Part shown: piece by piece, positions 24,748 through 32,331 of the stretch | How positions within the stretch are numbered: the first letter of the stretch is position 1 | Layout of the letters: the number at the start of each line of letters is the position of its first letter | Assembly: GCF_014651115.1 (NCBI RefSeq) | Contig: NZ_BMWG01000032.1 | Location: forward strand, 9,629-67,853 | Source of the DNA: Streptomyces inusitatus | GTDB taxonomy: Bacteria > Actinomycetota > Actinomycetes > Streptomycetales > Streptomycetaceae | DNA length: 58,225 bases | Reading direction: 5' to 3' | The notes under the pieces: generated by a model | Told to the model about the DNA's origin: nothing | The model's input: the letters and a program-made list of their open reading frames with translations, nothing else | The model's database searches: none | Made by a program: the position numbers and the translations under genes

Positions 24748-26396
24748 CCACCGTGACCGGCACAGGCGCCCTTACCGGTACCCGTACCCGGCTCTCGTAC
24801 GACCACGGCACCGGCACCACCCCGCTCCTCGGCGACACCATCGGGGAGAACCTCGACCGCGCGATCGCCGCCCACCCGGACCGCGAGGCCCTGGTGGTCG
24901 CGGACGGACCCCGCTGGACCTACGCCGAGTTCGGAGCCGCCGTCGACGAGCTGGCCAGGGGCCTGCTCGGCATCGGCGTCGCCCGGGGCGACCGGGTCGG
25001 GATCTGGGCGGTCAACTGCGCGGAGTGGGTGCTGACGCAGTACGCCACCGCCCGCATCGGCGCGATCATGGTGAACATCAACCCCGCGTACCGCGCGCAC
25101 GAACTGGAGTACGTACTCAACCAGGCCGGGGTCTCGGTGCTCTGCGCCTCCCTCAGCCACAAGACCAGCGACTACCGCGCCATGGTCGAACAGGTGCGCG
25201 CCGACTGCCCCCTGCTGCGCTCGGTCCACCACATCGGCGACGCCTCCTGGGACGCGCTGCTCGCGGCCGGCCGGACGGTCACCGCCGGGCGGCTCGCCGC
25301 CCGCGAGGCCGAGATCTCCTGCGACGACCCGGTCAACATCCAGTACACCTCGGGCACCACCGGCTTCCCCAAGGGAGCCACCCTCTCGCACCACAACATC
25401 CTCAACAACGGCTACTTCGTCGGCGAGACGCTCGGCTACACCGAGCGGGACCGGATATGCATACCCGTGCCCTTCTACCACTGCTTCGGCATGGTGATGG
25501 GCAATCTCGCGGCCACCTCGCACGGCGCGTGCATGGTGGTCCCCGCGCCCTCCTTCGACCCGGCCGCCACCCTCCGCGCGGTCGCCGCCGAGCGCTGCAC
25601 CTCGCTCTACGGCGTGCCGACGATGTTCATCGCCGAACTGGGCCTGCCCGACTTCGCCTCCTACGACCTCGGCTCGCTGCGCACCGGCATCATGGCCGGC
25701 TCGCCCTGCCCCGTGGAGGTGATGAAGCGCGTCGTCGCCGAGATGCACATGGCGGAGGTGTCGATCTGTTACGGAATGACGGAGACCTCCCCGGTCTCCA
25801 CCCAGACCCGGCGCGCCGACGATCTGGAGCGCCGCACCGGCACGGTGGGGCGGGTGATGCCGCATGTCGAGGTCAAGATCGTCGACCCGGCCAGCGGGGT
25901 GACCCTGCCCCGGGGCACGGCCGGTGAGCTGTGCACCCGGGGCTACAGCGTGATGGCCGGCTACTGGGGGGAGCCGGAGCGGACCGCCGAGGCGGTCGAC
26001 CCCGGCCGCTGGATGCACACCGGGGATCTCGCCGAGATGCGCGAGGACGGCTATGTGCGGATCGTCGGCCGGATCAAGGACATGATCATCAGGGGCGGCG
26101 AGAACATCTACCCCCGGGAGGTCGAGGAGTTCCTCCACACCCATCCCCAGGTCGCCGACGTCCAGGTCGTCGGCGTCCCCGACCAGCGGTACGGCGAGGA
26201 GATCCTCGCCTGTGTCGTCCCCCGCGACCCCGCCGACCCGCCGACCCTGGACGCCATCGCCGCCTTCTGCCGGGACCGGCTGGCGCACTACAAGATCCCG
26301 CGCCGGCTGGAGATCCTGGACGGCTTCCCGATGACGGTCAGCGGGAAGGTGCGGAAGGTGGAGCTGCGCGAGCGGTACGGGGCGGCCGGCCGCTGA
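24744..26396 (+). CDS. Fatty acyl-CoA synthetase (AMP-binding)
   Basis: A 550-residue ANL ligase close to the medium/long-chain acyl-CoA synthetases named FadD or AcsF. Motifs: A3 QYTSGTTGFPKGATLSH, A5 CYGMTETSPVS, A7 WMHTGDLAEM, A8 IVGRIKDMIIRGGENIYPRE, and A10 PMTVSGKVRKVELRER. It is co-translated with the preceding MACS ligase (ATGA overlap). The two probably activate related carboxylic acids in one catabolic route, but no beta-oxidation or ring-cleavage genes are adjacent. Confidence 0.9.
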   Translation: MTTVTGTGALTGTRTRLSYDHGTGTTPLLGDTIGENLDRAIAAHPDREALVVADGPRWTYAEFGAAVDELARGLLGIGVARGDRVGIWAVNCAEWVLTQYATARIGAIMVNINPAYRAHELEYVLNQAGVSVLCASLSHKTSDYRAMVEQVRADCPLLRSVHHIGDASWDALLAAGRTVTAGRLAAREAEISCDDPVNIQYTSGTTGFPKGATLSHHNILNNGYFVGETLGYTERDRICIPVPFYHCFGMVMGNLAATSHGACMVVPAPSFDPAATLRAVAAERCTSLYGVPTMFIAELGLPDFASYDLGSLRTGIMAGSPCPVEVMKRVVAEMHMAEVSICYGMTETSPVSTQTRRADDLERRTGTVGRVMPHVEVKIVDPASGVTLPRGTAGELCTRGYSVMAGYWGEPERTAEAVDPGRWMHTGDLAEMREDGYVRIVGRIKDMIIRGGENIYPREVEEFLHTHPQVADVQVVGVPDQRYGEEILACVVPRDPADPPTLDAIAAFCRDRLAHYKIPRRLEILDGFPMTVSGKVRKVELRERYGAAGR

Positions 26397-26420
26397 CCGT
26401 CCCGGCCGCCGTCCCGTCCC

Positions 26421-26948
26421 TCACAGCTCGCGGCGCATGCACACCCTCGGCCACCGGTCGAGACCGATCTCCCGCTCCACGCGTCTGATCCTCCGCAGCC
26501 CCTCGGTGAGTTCGCCCTCGCCGAGGGCGCGGAAGCCCAGCCGGGCGTAGTACGGGGCGTTCCACGGCACCTCGGTGAAGGTCGTCAGCGTCAGGGCGGT
26601 GAGCCCGCCGGCCCGGGCGCGGCCCTCCAGGTGCTCGATCAGCTCGCGGCCCAGACCCCGGCGGGCCGCCGCCGGATGGACCGAGACCTGCTCGATGTGG
26701 GCCGCGCCGTCGACCTCCTCATGGAGCAGATACGCCAGCGGCGGACCGTCCCCGCCGCCTTCGGCCCGCTCCACCGCCACCCAGGCGCGGCCCTCGCCCC
26801 GGAAGCCCTCCAGCACCGTGAGGGCGGGCGGCTCGTCATCGGCGATCCACCCCATCCCCAGCCCCCGGAACGCCTCTCCGGCGGCCCGCTCGATCTCCTG
26901 GAGCCGGGGCAGTTCGGCGGCCTCCGCCTCTCTCACACATATACGCAT
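26421..26948 (-). CDS. GNAT family N-acetyltransferase
   Basis: A 175-residue single GNAT domain. The acetyl-CoA pyrophosphate loop is visible in VHPAAARRGLGRELIEHLE, preceded by the beta-4 strand AHIEQVSV and followed by the beta-5/alpha-4 segment PYYARLGFRALGEGEL. The ATG at 26948 begins MRICVREAEAAELPRL, a typical GNAT start. It lies between the end of the acyl-CoA ligase operon (convergent) and the zinc-ribbon gene. The acceptor substrate cannot be predicted. Confidence 0.88.
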   Translation of the reverse strand: MRICVREAEAAELPRLQEIERAAGEAFRGLGMGWIADDEPPALTVLEGFRGEGRAWVAVERAEGGGDGPPLAYLLHEEVDGAAHIEQVSVHPAAARRGLGRELIEHLEGRARAGGLTALTLTTFTEVPWNAPYYARLGFRALGEGELTEGLRRIRRVEREIGLDRWPRVCMRREL

Positions 26949-27037
26949 ACCGGAATTGTCACTGTTCGAAGAGGTCTCGGGCGAGTGGATTCCGTGCCGC
27001 GCGGATCCGCGCGCCGTCCGGACCGGGCGGGGAGACC

Positions 27038-27841
27038 TCAGGCCCCCGTCTCCATCAATTCCTCCGCCGCCCCGTTCACCGGCTGCGGATTCCCCGTGAG
27101 GTCCATCACGAAGAGCGGCACACCCAGGCCGTCCGCCCGCTCCCGGGCCTGGGGCGCGTACCCCGCGAGCGAGAAGAACGCGGTCGCCGAGGACTCCGCC
27201 ATCCCGTTCAGCCAGAGGCACTCCACGTCCCGCAGTGTCGCGGGCCGGGTCGAGGGGTCCACCTGCGCGATCAGCCCGGCGGCGCGCAGCTCCACGGTCG
27301 TGGCGGCGGTCCGGACCTCCGGCGGTCCCTCCGGCCGGGCCTCGGCGGGATGCGTCTCCCGCCCGGTGACGTCATGGAATCCGAGCCACCGCAGATACAG
27401 CGTCACGACGCTCACCGCGTCCCGCTCGGTCCTTATGGTGACCGGCCGGAACGGGGGGCGCGGGGAGAGGGCCGGGCGCGCCGGGGCGTACGGGGGCGCG
27501 GGCGGCGGCTCCACGGCGGCCGGCCGCACCTCCGCGCGCCCGTCCGGCCGCGCGGCGGAATCGAGGGGCGGGCCGTCCTCCGCCCGGCGCACCGGCACCC
27601 GCAGCAGCGTCCCGCAGGGGCAGCCGAGCTCCGGCTGCGGCCAGTGGTCCCGCCGTCCGCACGCCGTGCAGCGCACCACCACCCACTCCTCGTCCCAGCT
27701 GCGCCGGACCATCCGCTCGGGCGGCGCGCCCAGCAGCAGCGGCGGGGCCAGCGGGGCCCCGCAGGCGCACGGGTACACCGGTGAGGCGAACAGATGGTCG
27801 CGCAGGCAGGACGGGCACCGCACCGGCACCGAATCGGCCAT
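27038..27841 (-). CDS. Zinc-ribbon protein with a degenerate Mrr-like (restriction endonuclease-like) domain
   Basis: A 267-residue protein. The N-terminal third holds paired Cys motifs (CPSC, CAC, CTAC, CPC within residues 9-80) that look like two small zinc ribbons. A Pro/Ala-rich linker (about 95-130) follows. The C-terminal half (VTLYLRWLGFHDV, LIAQVDPSTRPATLRDVECL, TAFFSLAGYAPQARERADGLGVPLFVMD) follows the strand and helix order of Mrr-type PD-(D/E)xK domains. The strand that normally carries the catalytic Q-x-K reads AQVD, so the Lys is missing and nuclease activity is doubtful. The Mrr assignment is my inference from pattern. It stands alone, facing right-to-left from 27841. Confidence 0.6.
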   Translation of the reverse strand: MADSVPVRCPSCLRDHLFASPVYPCACGAPLAPPLLLGAPPERMVRRSWDEEWVVVRCTACGRRDHWPQPELGCPCGTLLRVPVRRAEDGPPLDSAARPDGRAEVRPAAVEPPPAPPYAPARPALSPRPPFRPVTIRTERDAVSVVTLYLRWLGFHDVTGRETHPAEARPEGPPEVRTAATTVELRAAGLIAQVDPSTRPATLRDVECLWLNGMAESSATAFFSLAGYAPQARERADGLGVPLFVMDLTGNPQPVNGAAEELMETGA

Positions 27842-27995
27842 CGCTCACACCCCCACCGTCTCCGTCGGCCCTCCATCGTCCACCAACGCCATCGGTACGG
27901 CGAGCGGGTTCGGCCAACCCCGGCGATCTTCCCGCAGGTCTCGTCCCGGCGGCGGTGATTCCTCCGTACCGTGATCCCCGGGGGCCGCGTCGCGT

Positions 27996-28001
27996 TAGGT
28001 T
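27996..28001 (+). promoter_or_regulatory. -10 box TAGGTT of a leaderless transcript
   Basis: TAGGTT is followed by 6 bases and then GTG at 28008. No ribosome site precedes that GTG, which fits leaderless translation. Confidence 0.5.
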
Positions 28002-28007
28002 GTGCGC

Positions 28008-28304
28008 GTGCGATTGAGACTGGAGTTCACGACCGAGCCCTTCGACCTGGAGGAGCCGCCGGAGCACGCGGTCGCCGCGCGCGAGGCGATCCGGATGGCG
28101 GGGCTGGACGACGTGGACGTCGGGCCGTTCGGCAACACCGCCGAAGGCGGCCCCGACACCGTACTCGCCGCCGTCGACACGGTGTTGCGCCGTGCTCTCG
28201 ACGCCGGGGCGACCCGGGTCACGCTCCAGGTCAATGTGGTCGCTCCGGCTCTTCGGGCCGATCCGTCCGCCGCGCCGGGGGAGTCCGGGGGGTCCGGGGC
28301 ATGA
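28008..28304 (+). CDS. Thiamine-binding (DUF77/MTH1187-type) small protein
   Basis: A 98-residue ferredoxin-like-fold protein resembling Thiamine_BP proteins. Segments: LEFTTEPFDLEE, HAVAAREAIRMAGLDDVDVGPFGNTAEG, and AGATRVTLQVNVV near the C-terminus. Homologues bind thiamine or related pyrimidines, but the biological role in actinobacteria is not settled. The GTG at 28008 is chosen over GTG 28002 because of the -10 box placement. The gene overlaps the next by ATGA, so the pair is a co-translated unit. A tail of Pro/Gly/Ser residues is poorly conserved-looking. Confidence 0.65.
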   Translation: MRLRLEFTTEPFDLEEPPEHAVAAREAIRMAGLDDVDVGPFGNTAEGGPDTVLAAVDTVLRRALDAGATRVTLQVNVVAPALRADPSAAPGESGGSGA

Positions 28305-28678
28305 CCGGCGAAGCGGATCATCCGCTGGTACGGGCCGTCCGGCCGCTGATCGACGCGCTGGGCGCGGAGATCGTGCCCCCGGGGCGGGCGGGGCCCGAGG
28401 ACGTGGTGCTCGACTGGGAGGGCGAGAGCGTTCTCGCGGTACGGCTGCCGCAGCTCTCCGAGTCGCTCGACCGGCTGCTGGCCGCGCTGGAGCGCCGTCA
28501 CGGCATGCCGCTGTCCGAACTCGACCGCAGGGCCAAGCAGTCGATCGTACGGAATCTGGAGGCGCGCGGCGCGTTCTCCGTACGCCATGGCGTGGAGCGG
28601 GTCGCCGGGGCGCTCGGCGTCAGCCGCTTCACCGTCTACAACTATCTGAACAGGGCGAACGCGGCGGACGACGGCTGA
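28301..28678 (+). CDS. YheO/DauR-type helix-turn-helix protein
   Basis: A 125-residue protein. Residues about 1-75 are a short alpha/beta region, and about 78-122 form an HTH_22 helix-turn-helix as in YheO and DauR: LDRRAKQSIVRNLEARGAF, then VERVAGALGVSRFTVYNYLNR. It lacks the full PAS-like sensor of DauR, so it is a truncated or minimal version. Translationally coupled to the thiamine-binding-type protein, which may provide its ligand sensing. That partnership is inference. Confidence 0.75.
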   Translation: MTGEADHPLVRAVRPLIDALGAEIVPPGRAGPEDVVLDWEGESVLAVRLPQLSESLDRLLAALERRHGMPLSELDRRAKQSIVRNLEARGAFSVRHGVERVAGALGVSRFTVYNYLNRANAADDG

Positions 28679-28773
28679 TCCGCCGGGGCGGGCCCCGGTG
28701 CGCCGGGGCGGCCCCGGGGGCGCGGTCCGGACAGATGGCCTCCGGACCCTGTTCGGCGGTGCCCGCCATTCCC

Positions 28774-28795
28774 TATTCTTCAACAGAGTGTTGAG
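28774..28795 (+). promoter_or_regulatory. Promoter -10 and candidate AllR operator of the urate operon
   Basis: A -10-like TATTCT (28774-28779) is followed at once by TTCAACAGAGTGTTGAG (28779-28795), which contains the perfect inverted repeat TCAACA-gag-TGTTGA. The same motif, 12 of 17 bases identical, lies just after the -10 of the allantoinase promoter at 42176-42192. Operator placement over the transcription start suits a repressor such as the IclR-family AllR encoded at 41164-41973. The -35 (GTTCGG at 28751) is weak. Confidence 0.65.
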
Positions 28796-28944
28796 GCCGT
28801 CGGCCGATGGCGTCGACTGTGCCCGCCCGATCGCACCCGATCGCATTCTGGCTGATTCCTATAGGGTTTTGACCGCATTTCGCTCGCGGCCTCTCTTCAC
28901 GGCCCGCTCCCCGGCGGGGCGGCGAGCGAGTCCCGGAGGCTCCC

Positions 28945-29916
28945 GTGACGCCGAGTCCACCGCCACCACCGCCACCGTCGGCCCCGCCGATCCTGTCGCC
29001 CCCGCCGGGCCGGGCCCTCGGCCCCTCAGCGGCGGCGCTCGCCCGGTTCAACGCACGACCGGAGGCCGAGGCCGCCGCCGTGCTCCACGAGGTGTGCGCC
29101 TGCCGCGCCTGGAGCCGGGGCCTGCTCGCCCGGCGGCCCTTCCCCGGCCCCGACGCCCTCCTCGCCGCGAGCGACGCCGCCGTCGCGGAGCTGACGGCGC
29201 GGGAGCTGGCGGAGGCGCTGGCGGGACATCCGCCCATCGGCCGCCCGGAGCCCGGCGATCCGGTCTCCGCCCGGGAGCAGCGCGCCATGGCCGGGGCCAC
29301 CGCCGCCCTCCGGGCCGAGATGCACACGCTCAACCAGGCCTACCAGGAGCGATTCGGCCATGTCTTTCTGATCTGCGCCACCGGACTGACGGCCGAGCGG
29401 CTGCGCGACGCGATCCGGCTGCGCGTCAAGAACCCGCCCGAGCGCGAACGGGAGATCGTCCGCACCGAACTCGGCAGGATCAACCGGCTCCGGCTGACCC
29501 GGCTCCTGGACAACCCCCGGCCGCACACGTACGCCGACGACGCCGCCGAGAGAGAGCGTATGAGCACGGAAACCACCGCCTCCGTCTCCACCCATGTCCT
29601 CGACACCGGCGTCGGCCGCCCCGCCGCCGGCGTCCCCGTACGGCTCTCCGCCCGCGCCGGACCGGGCGACGACGCCCCCTGGACGGTCCTCGGCGACTTC
29701 GCCACCGACACGGACGGACGCTGCGCGGATCTGCCGCCGCTGCCGGAGGGAACGGCCCACGCCCGCCTCGAATTCCGGACCGGCCCCCACCGGGAGGGCG
29801 GCGGCGGTGCCTTCTTCCCCGAGGTGGCGGTCGTCTTCGCCGTCGTGCCGGGCGAGCACTTCCATGTGCCGCTGCTGCTCGGCCCGTTCGGCTACTCCGT
29901 CTACCGAGGGAGCTGA
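28945..29916 (+). CDS. Fused OHCU decarboxylase (UraD) - 5-hydroxyisourate hydrolase (UraH)
   Basis: A 323-residue protein carrying both enzymes that follow urate oxidase. After a Pro-rich start, residues about 30-195 are a UraD domain: LAGHPPIG with the catalytic His, SAREQRAM with its Glu, and RFGHVFLICATGLTAERL. From about 205 to the end it is a transthyretin-like HIU hydrolase: VSTHVLDTGVGRPAAGVPV, HFHVPLLLGPFGYSVYRGS, ending in the catalytic YRGS. The junction AERERMSTETTA contains an internal ATG that would be the start of a separate uraH, but no stop intervenes, so the two are one frame. Pathway order is inverted relative to reaction order (HIU hydrolase acts first). The GTG follows GGAGG. 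Confidence 0.9.
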   Translation: MTPSPPPPPPPSAPPILSPPPGRALGPSAAALARFNARPEAEAAAVLHEVCACRAWSRGLLARRPFPGPDALLAASDAAVAELTARELAEALAGHPPIGRPEPGDPVSAREQRAMAGATAALRAEMHTLNQAYQERFGHVFLICATGLTAERLRDAIRLRVKNPPEREREIVRTELGRINRLRLTRLLDNPRPHTYADDAAERERMSTETTASVSTHVLDTGVGRPAAGVPVRLSARAGPGDDAPWTVLGDFATDTDGRCADLPPLPEGTAHARLEFRTGPHREGGGGAFFPEVAVVFAVVPGEHFHVPLLLGPFGYSVYRGS

Positions 29917-29926
29917 GTCAAGAGCC

Positions 29927-30847
29927 GTGTCCACGATTCTCGGTCAGAACAGTTACGGAAAATCGGAGAACCGCGTCGTCAGAATCGTCCGCGAAGGCCC
30001 CACCCACCACATCAAGGACCTCACGGTGTCCATCGCCCTCTCCGGCGACATGGACGAGGTCCACTACTCCGGTTCCAACGCCGGAGTCCTGCCGACCGAC
30101 ACCGCCAAGAACACCGTGTACGCCTTCGCCAAGGAGCACGGAATCGACTCCGCCGAACAGTTCGGCATGCGGCTCGCCCGCCATTTCGTGACCTCGCAGC
30201 CGGGGCTGCGCCGGGCCCGTGTCCAGGTCGAGGAGCACGCCTGGGAGCGCGTCGAGACCACCGGCCCGACCTGCCACTCCTTCGTCCGCAGCGGCCGGGA
30301 GACCAGGGTAGGCAGGATCGGCTACGACGGCGAGCGCTGGGAGATCGTCTCCGGCCTCCAGGACCTCACCGTGCTCAACTCGACCGACTCCGAATTCCGG
30401 GGATACGTCAAAGACGCGTACACCACCCTCGAAGAGACGTCCGACCGGATTCTCGCCACCGAGATCTCGGCCCGCTGGCGCTACCGCTGGAGCCGCGACG
30501 GCGAGCCCGCGCCCGACTGGGACCGCGCGTACGAACGGGCGCGTACGAACATCCTCCGGGCCTTCGCCGGAACCTACTCCCGATCGCTCCAGCAGACCCT
30601 CTACGCCATGGGCTCACACGTCATCGAGCGGAGCGGCGGGGAGGGCGGGGAGGGCGGAGAGGTGGACGAGATCCGTCTCTCCCTGCCGAACAAACACCAC
30701 TTCCTGGTGGATCTGACGCCCTTCGGACTCACCAACGACCACGAGGTCTATCTCGCCGCCGACCGCCCCTACGGCCTGATCGAGGCCACCGTCCTCCGCG
30801 CCGGAGCCCCGGCCCGCATCCCGGCGGACCTGCTCCGCGACCGCTGA
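29927..30847 (+). CDS. Urate oxidase (uricase)
   Basis: A 306-residue cofactor-free uricase (tunnelling fold) that oxidises urate to 5-hydroxyisourate. Segments: LGQNSYGKSENRVVRI near the N-terminus, the Lys/Thr catalytic region with VLPTDTAKNTVYAFA, SFVRSG, VLNSTDSEFRGYVKDAYTTLEE, LPNKHHFLVDL, and the C-terminal NDHEVYLAADRPYGLIEATV. A Glu/Gly insert (GGEGGEGGEVDE) is a local oddity. The GTG start lies 10 bases after the UraD-UraH stop, so the three-step conversion of urate to S-allantoin is made from one transcript. Confidence 0.95.
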   Translation: MSTILGQNSYGKSENRVVRIVREGPTHHIKDLTVSIALSGDMDEVHYSGSNAGVLPTDTAKNTVYAFAKEHGIDSAEQFGMRLARHFVTSQPGLRRARVQVEEHAWERVETTGPTCHSFVRSGRETRVGRIGYDGERWEIVSGLQDLTVLNSTDSEFRGYVKDAYTTLEETSDRILATEISARWRYRWSRDGEPAPDWDRAYERARTNILRAFAGTYSRSLQQTLYAMGSHVIERSGGEGGEGGEVDEIRLSLPNKHHFLVDLTPFGLTNDHEVYLAADRPYGLIEATVLRAGAPARIPADLLRDR

Positions 30848-30872
30848 CCCCACGGCAGAATCGAGGCCCCGC

Positions 30873-32237
30873 ATGCCGGTCCTGCGCACCGTCATCGAGA
30901 ACTGCGCCGTCGCGACCGTGGACGAGCGCGACACCGAGTACGCCCGGGGCCATCTCGTCCTCGCCGGCCCGCTGATCGAGTCCGTCGGCGACGGACCCGC
31001 GCCCCGGGGCCTGAAGGGGGTCGTCCGCCGGATCGACGCCACCGGCCATCTCGCCACCCCGGGCCTGATCAACACCCACCACCACTTCTACCAGTGGCTC
31101 ACCCGGGGGCTCGCCGCCGAACACGGCCTCTTCGACTGGCTGGTCGCGCTCTACCCCCTCTGGTCCAGGATCGACGAACCGATGGTCCGCGCGGCCGCCC
31201 GGGGCTCCCTGGCCGTCCTGGCCCTCGGCGGCGTCACCACCGCCGCCGACCACCACTACATCCACCCGCGCGGCTCCGGGGACCTCTCCGGCGCGATCGT
31301 CGGCGCGGCGCGCGAGACGGGCGTACGGCTCACCCTCGCCCGGGGCTCCATGGACCTCGGCGCGTCACAGGGCGGACTGCCGCCCGACTTCGCCGTGGAG
31401 AGCCTCGACGGCGCGCTCGCCGCCACCGAGGAGACCATCGACACCCACCACGACGCCTCGCCCGACGCCATGGTCCAGATCGCCGTCGCGCCCTGCTCGC
31501 CGTTCTCCGTCTCCGCCGAACTCCTCCGCCAGGGGGCCGAACTGGCGCGCCGCAAGGGCGTACGGCTCCACACGCACGGCTCGGAGACCGTCGAGGAGGA
31601 GCGGTACTGCCGACAGCGGTTCGGCATGGGACCCACCGACTATCTGGCGTCCACGGGCTGGCTCGGACCGGACGTCTGGATGGCCCACTGCGTGCACATG
31701 ACGGACGAGGACATCGCCGCCTTCGCCCGGACCGGCACCGGAGTCGCCCACTGCCCCTCCTCCAACGCCCGGCTCGCGGCCGGCATCGCCCGCGTCCCCG
31801 ATCTGCTCGCGGCCGGAGTGCCCGTCGGCCTCGGCGTCGACGGGAGCGCCTCCAACGAATCCGGCGAACTCCACACCGAACTCCGCAACGCCCTGCTCAT
31901 CAGCCGCCTCGGCGCCCACCGCGAACACGCGCTCAACGCCCGCCGGGCACTGCGCCTCGCCACCCACGGCGGCGCCCGCGTCCTCGGCCGCGCGGACCGC
32001 ATCGGCTCACTGGAGCCGGGGAAACTCGCCGATCTCGTGCTCTGGAGACTGGACACACTCGCCCACGCCTCCATCGCCGACCCGGTGGCCGCCCTGGTCC
32101 TGGGCGCACCGGCCCCGGTGACGCTCTCCCTCGTCGGCGGCGAGACCGTGGTCGAGGACGGGCGGCTCACCGGGGTGGACGAGGAAGCCGTGGCCCGGTC
32201 CACCCGTGAACAGGCCCGCCGGCTGGGGTCTCTCTGA
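30873..32237 (+). CDS. 8-oxoguanine deaminase (amidohydrolase)
   Basis: A 454-residue metal-dependent amidohydrolase of the AtzB/TrzN/8-oxoguanine-deaminase group. Metal-ligand motifs: NTHHHFYQ (HxH), HTHGSE, HCVHM and GVDGSASNESGE with the catalytic Asp. Family enzymes deaminate 8-oxoguanine to uric acid, exactly the substrate of the uricase 26 bp upstream, so the operon can make and degrade urate without xanthine dehydrogenase. Related enzymes deaminate isocytosine, cytosine or triazines; the operon context is the main reason for the chosen substrate. Confidence 0.85.
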   Translation: MPVLRTVIENCAVATVDERDTEYARGHLVLAGPLIESVGDGPAPRGLKGVVRRIDATGHLATPGLINTHHHFYQWLTRGLAAEHGLFDWLVALYPLWSRIDEPMVRAAARGSLAVLALGGVTTAADHHYIHPRGSGDLSGAIVGAARETGVRLTLARGSMDLGASQGGLPPDFAVESLDGALAATEETIDTHHDASPDAMVQIAVAPCSPFSVSAELLRQGAELARRKGVRLHTHGSETVEEERYCRQRFGMGPTDYLASTGWLGPDVWMAHCVHMTDEDIAAFARTGTGVAHCPSSNARLAAGIARVPDLLAAGVPVGLGVDGSASNESGELHTELRNALLISRLGAHREHALNARRALRLATHGGARVLGRADRIGSLEPGKLADLVLWRLDTLAHASIADPVAALVLGAPAPVTLSLVGGETVVEDGRLTGVDEEAVARSTREQARRLGSL

Positions 32238-32331
32238 CCTCCTCCGGCCCCCTTCCCCGGCCCCCTTCTCCGGCCTCCTCCGGCCCTCTTCCGAGGGGGC
32301 GTTGTCAGACCTCCGTGGGATGCTCTGAGGC

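Noticed and set aside
28002..28004. GTG 28002 as the start of the thiamine-binding-type gene
   Set aside because: The -10 box placement fits GTG 28008, and neither has a ribosome site.
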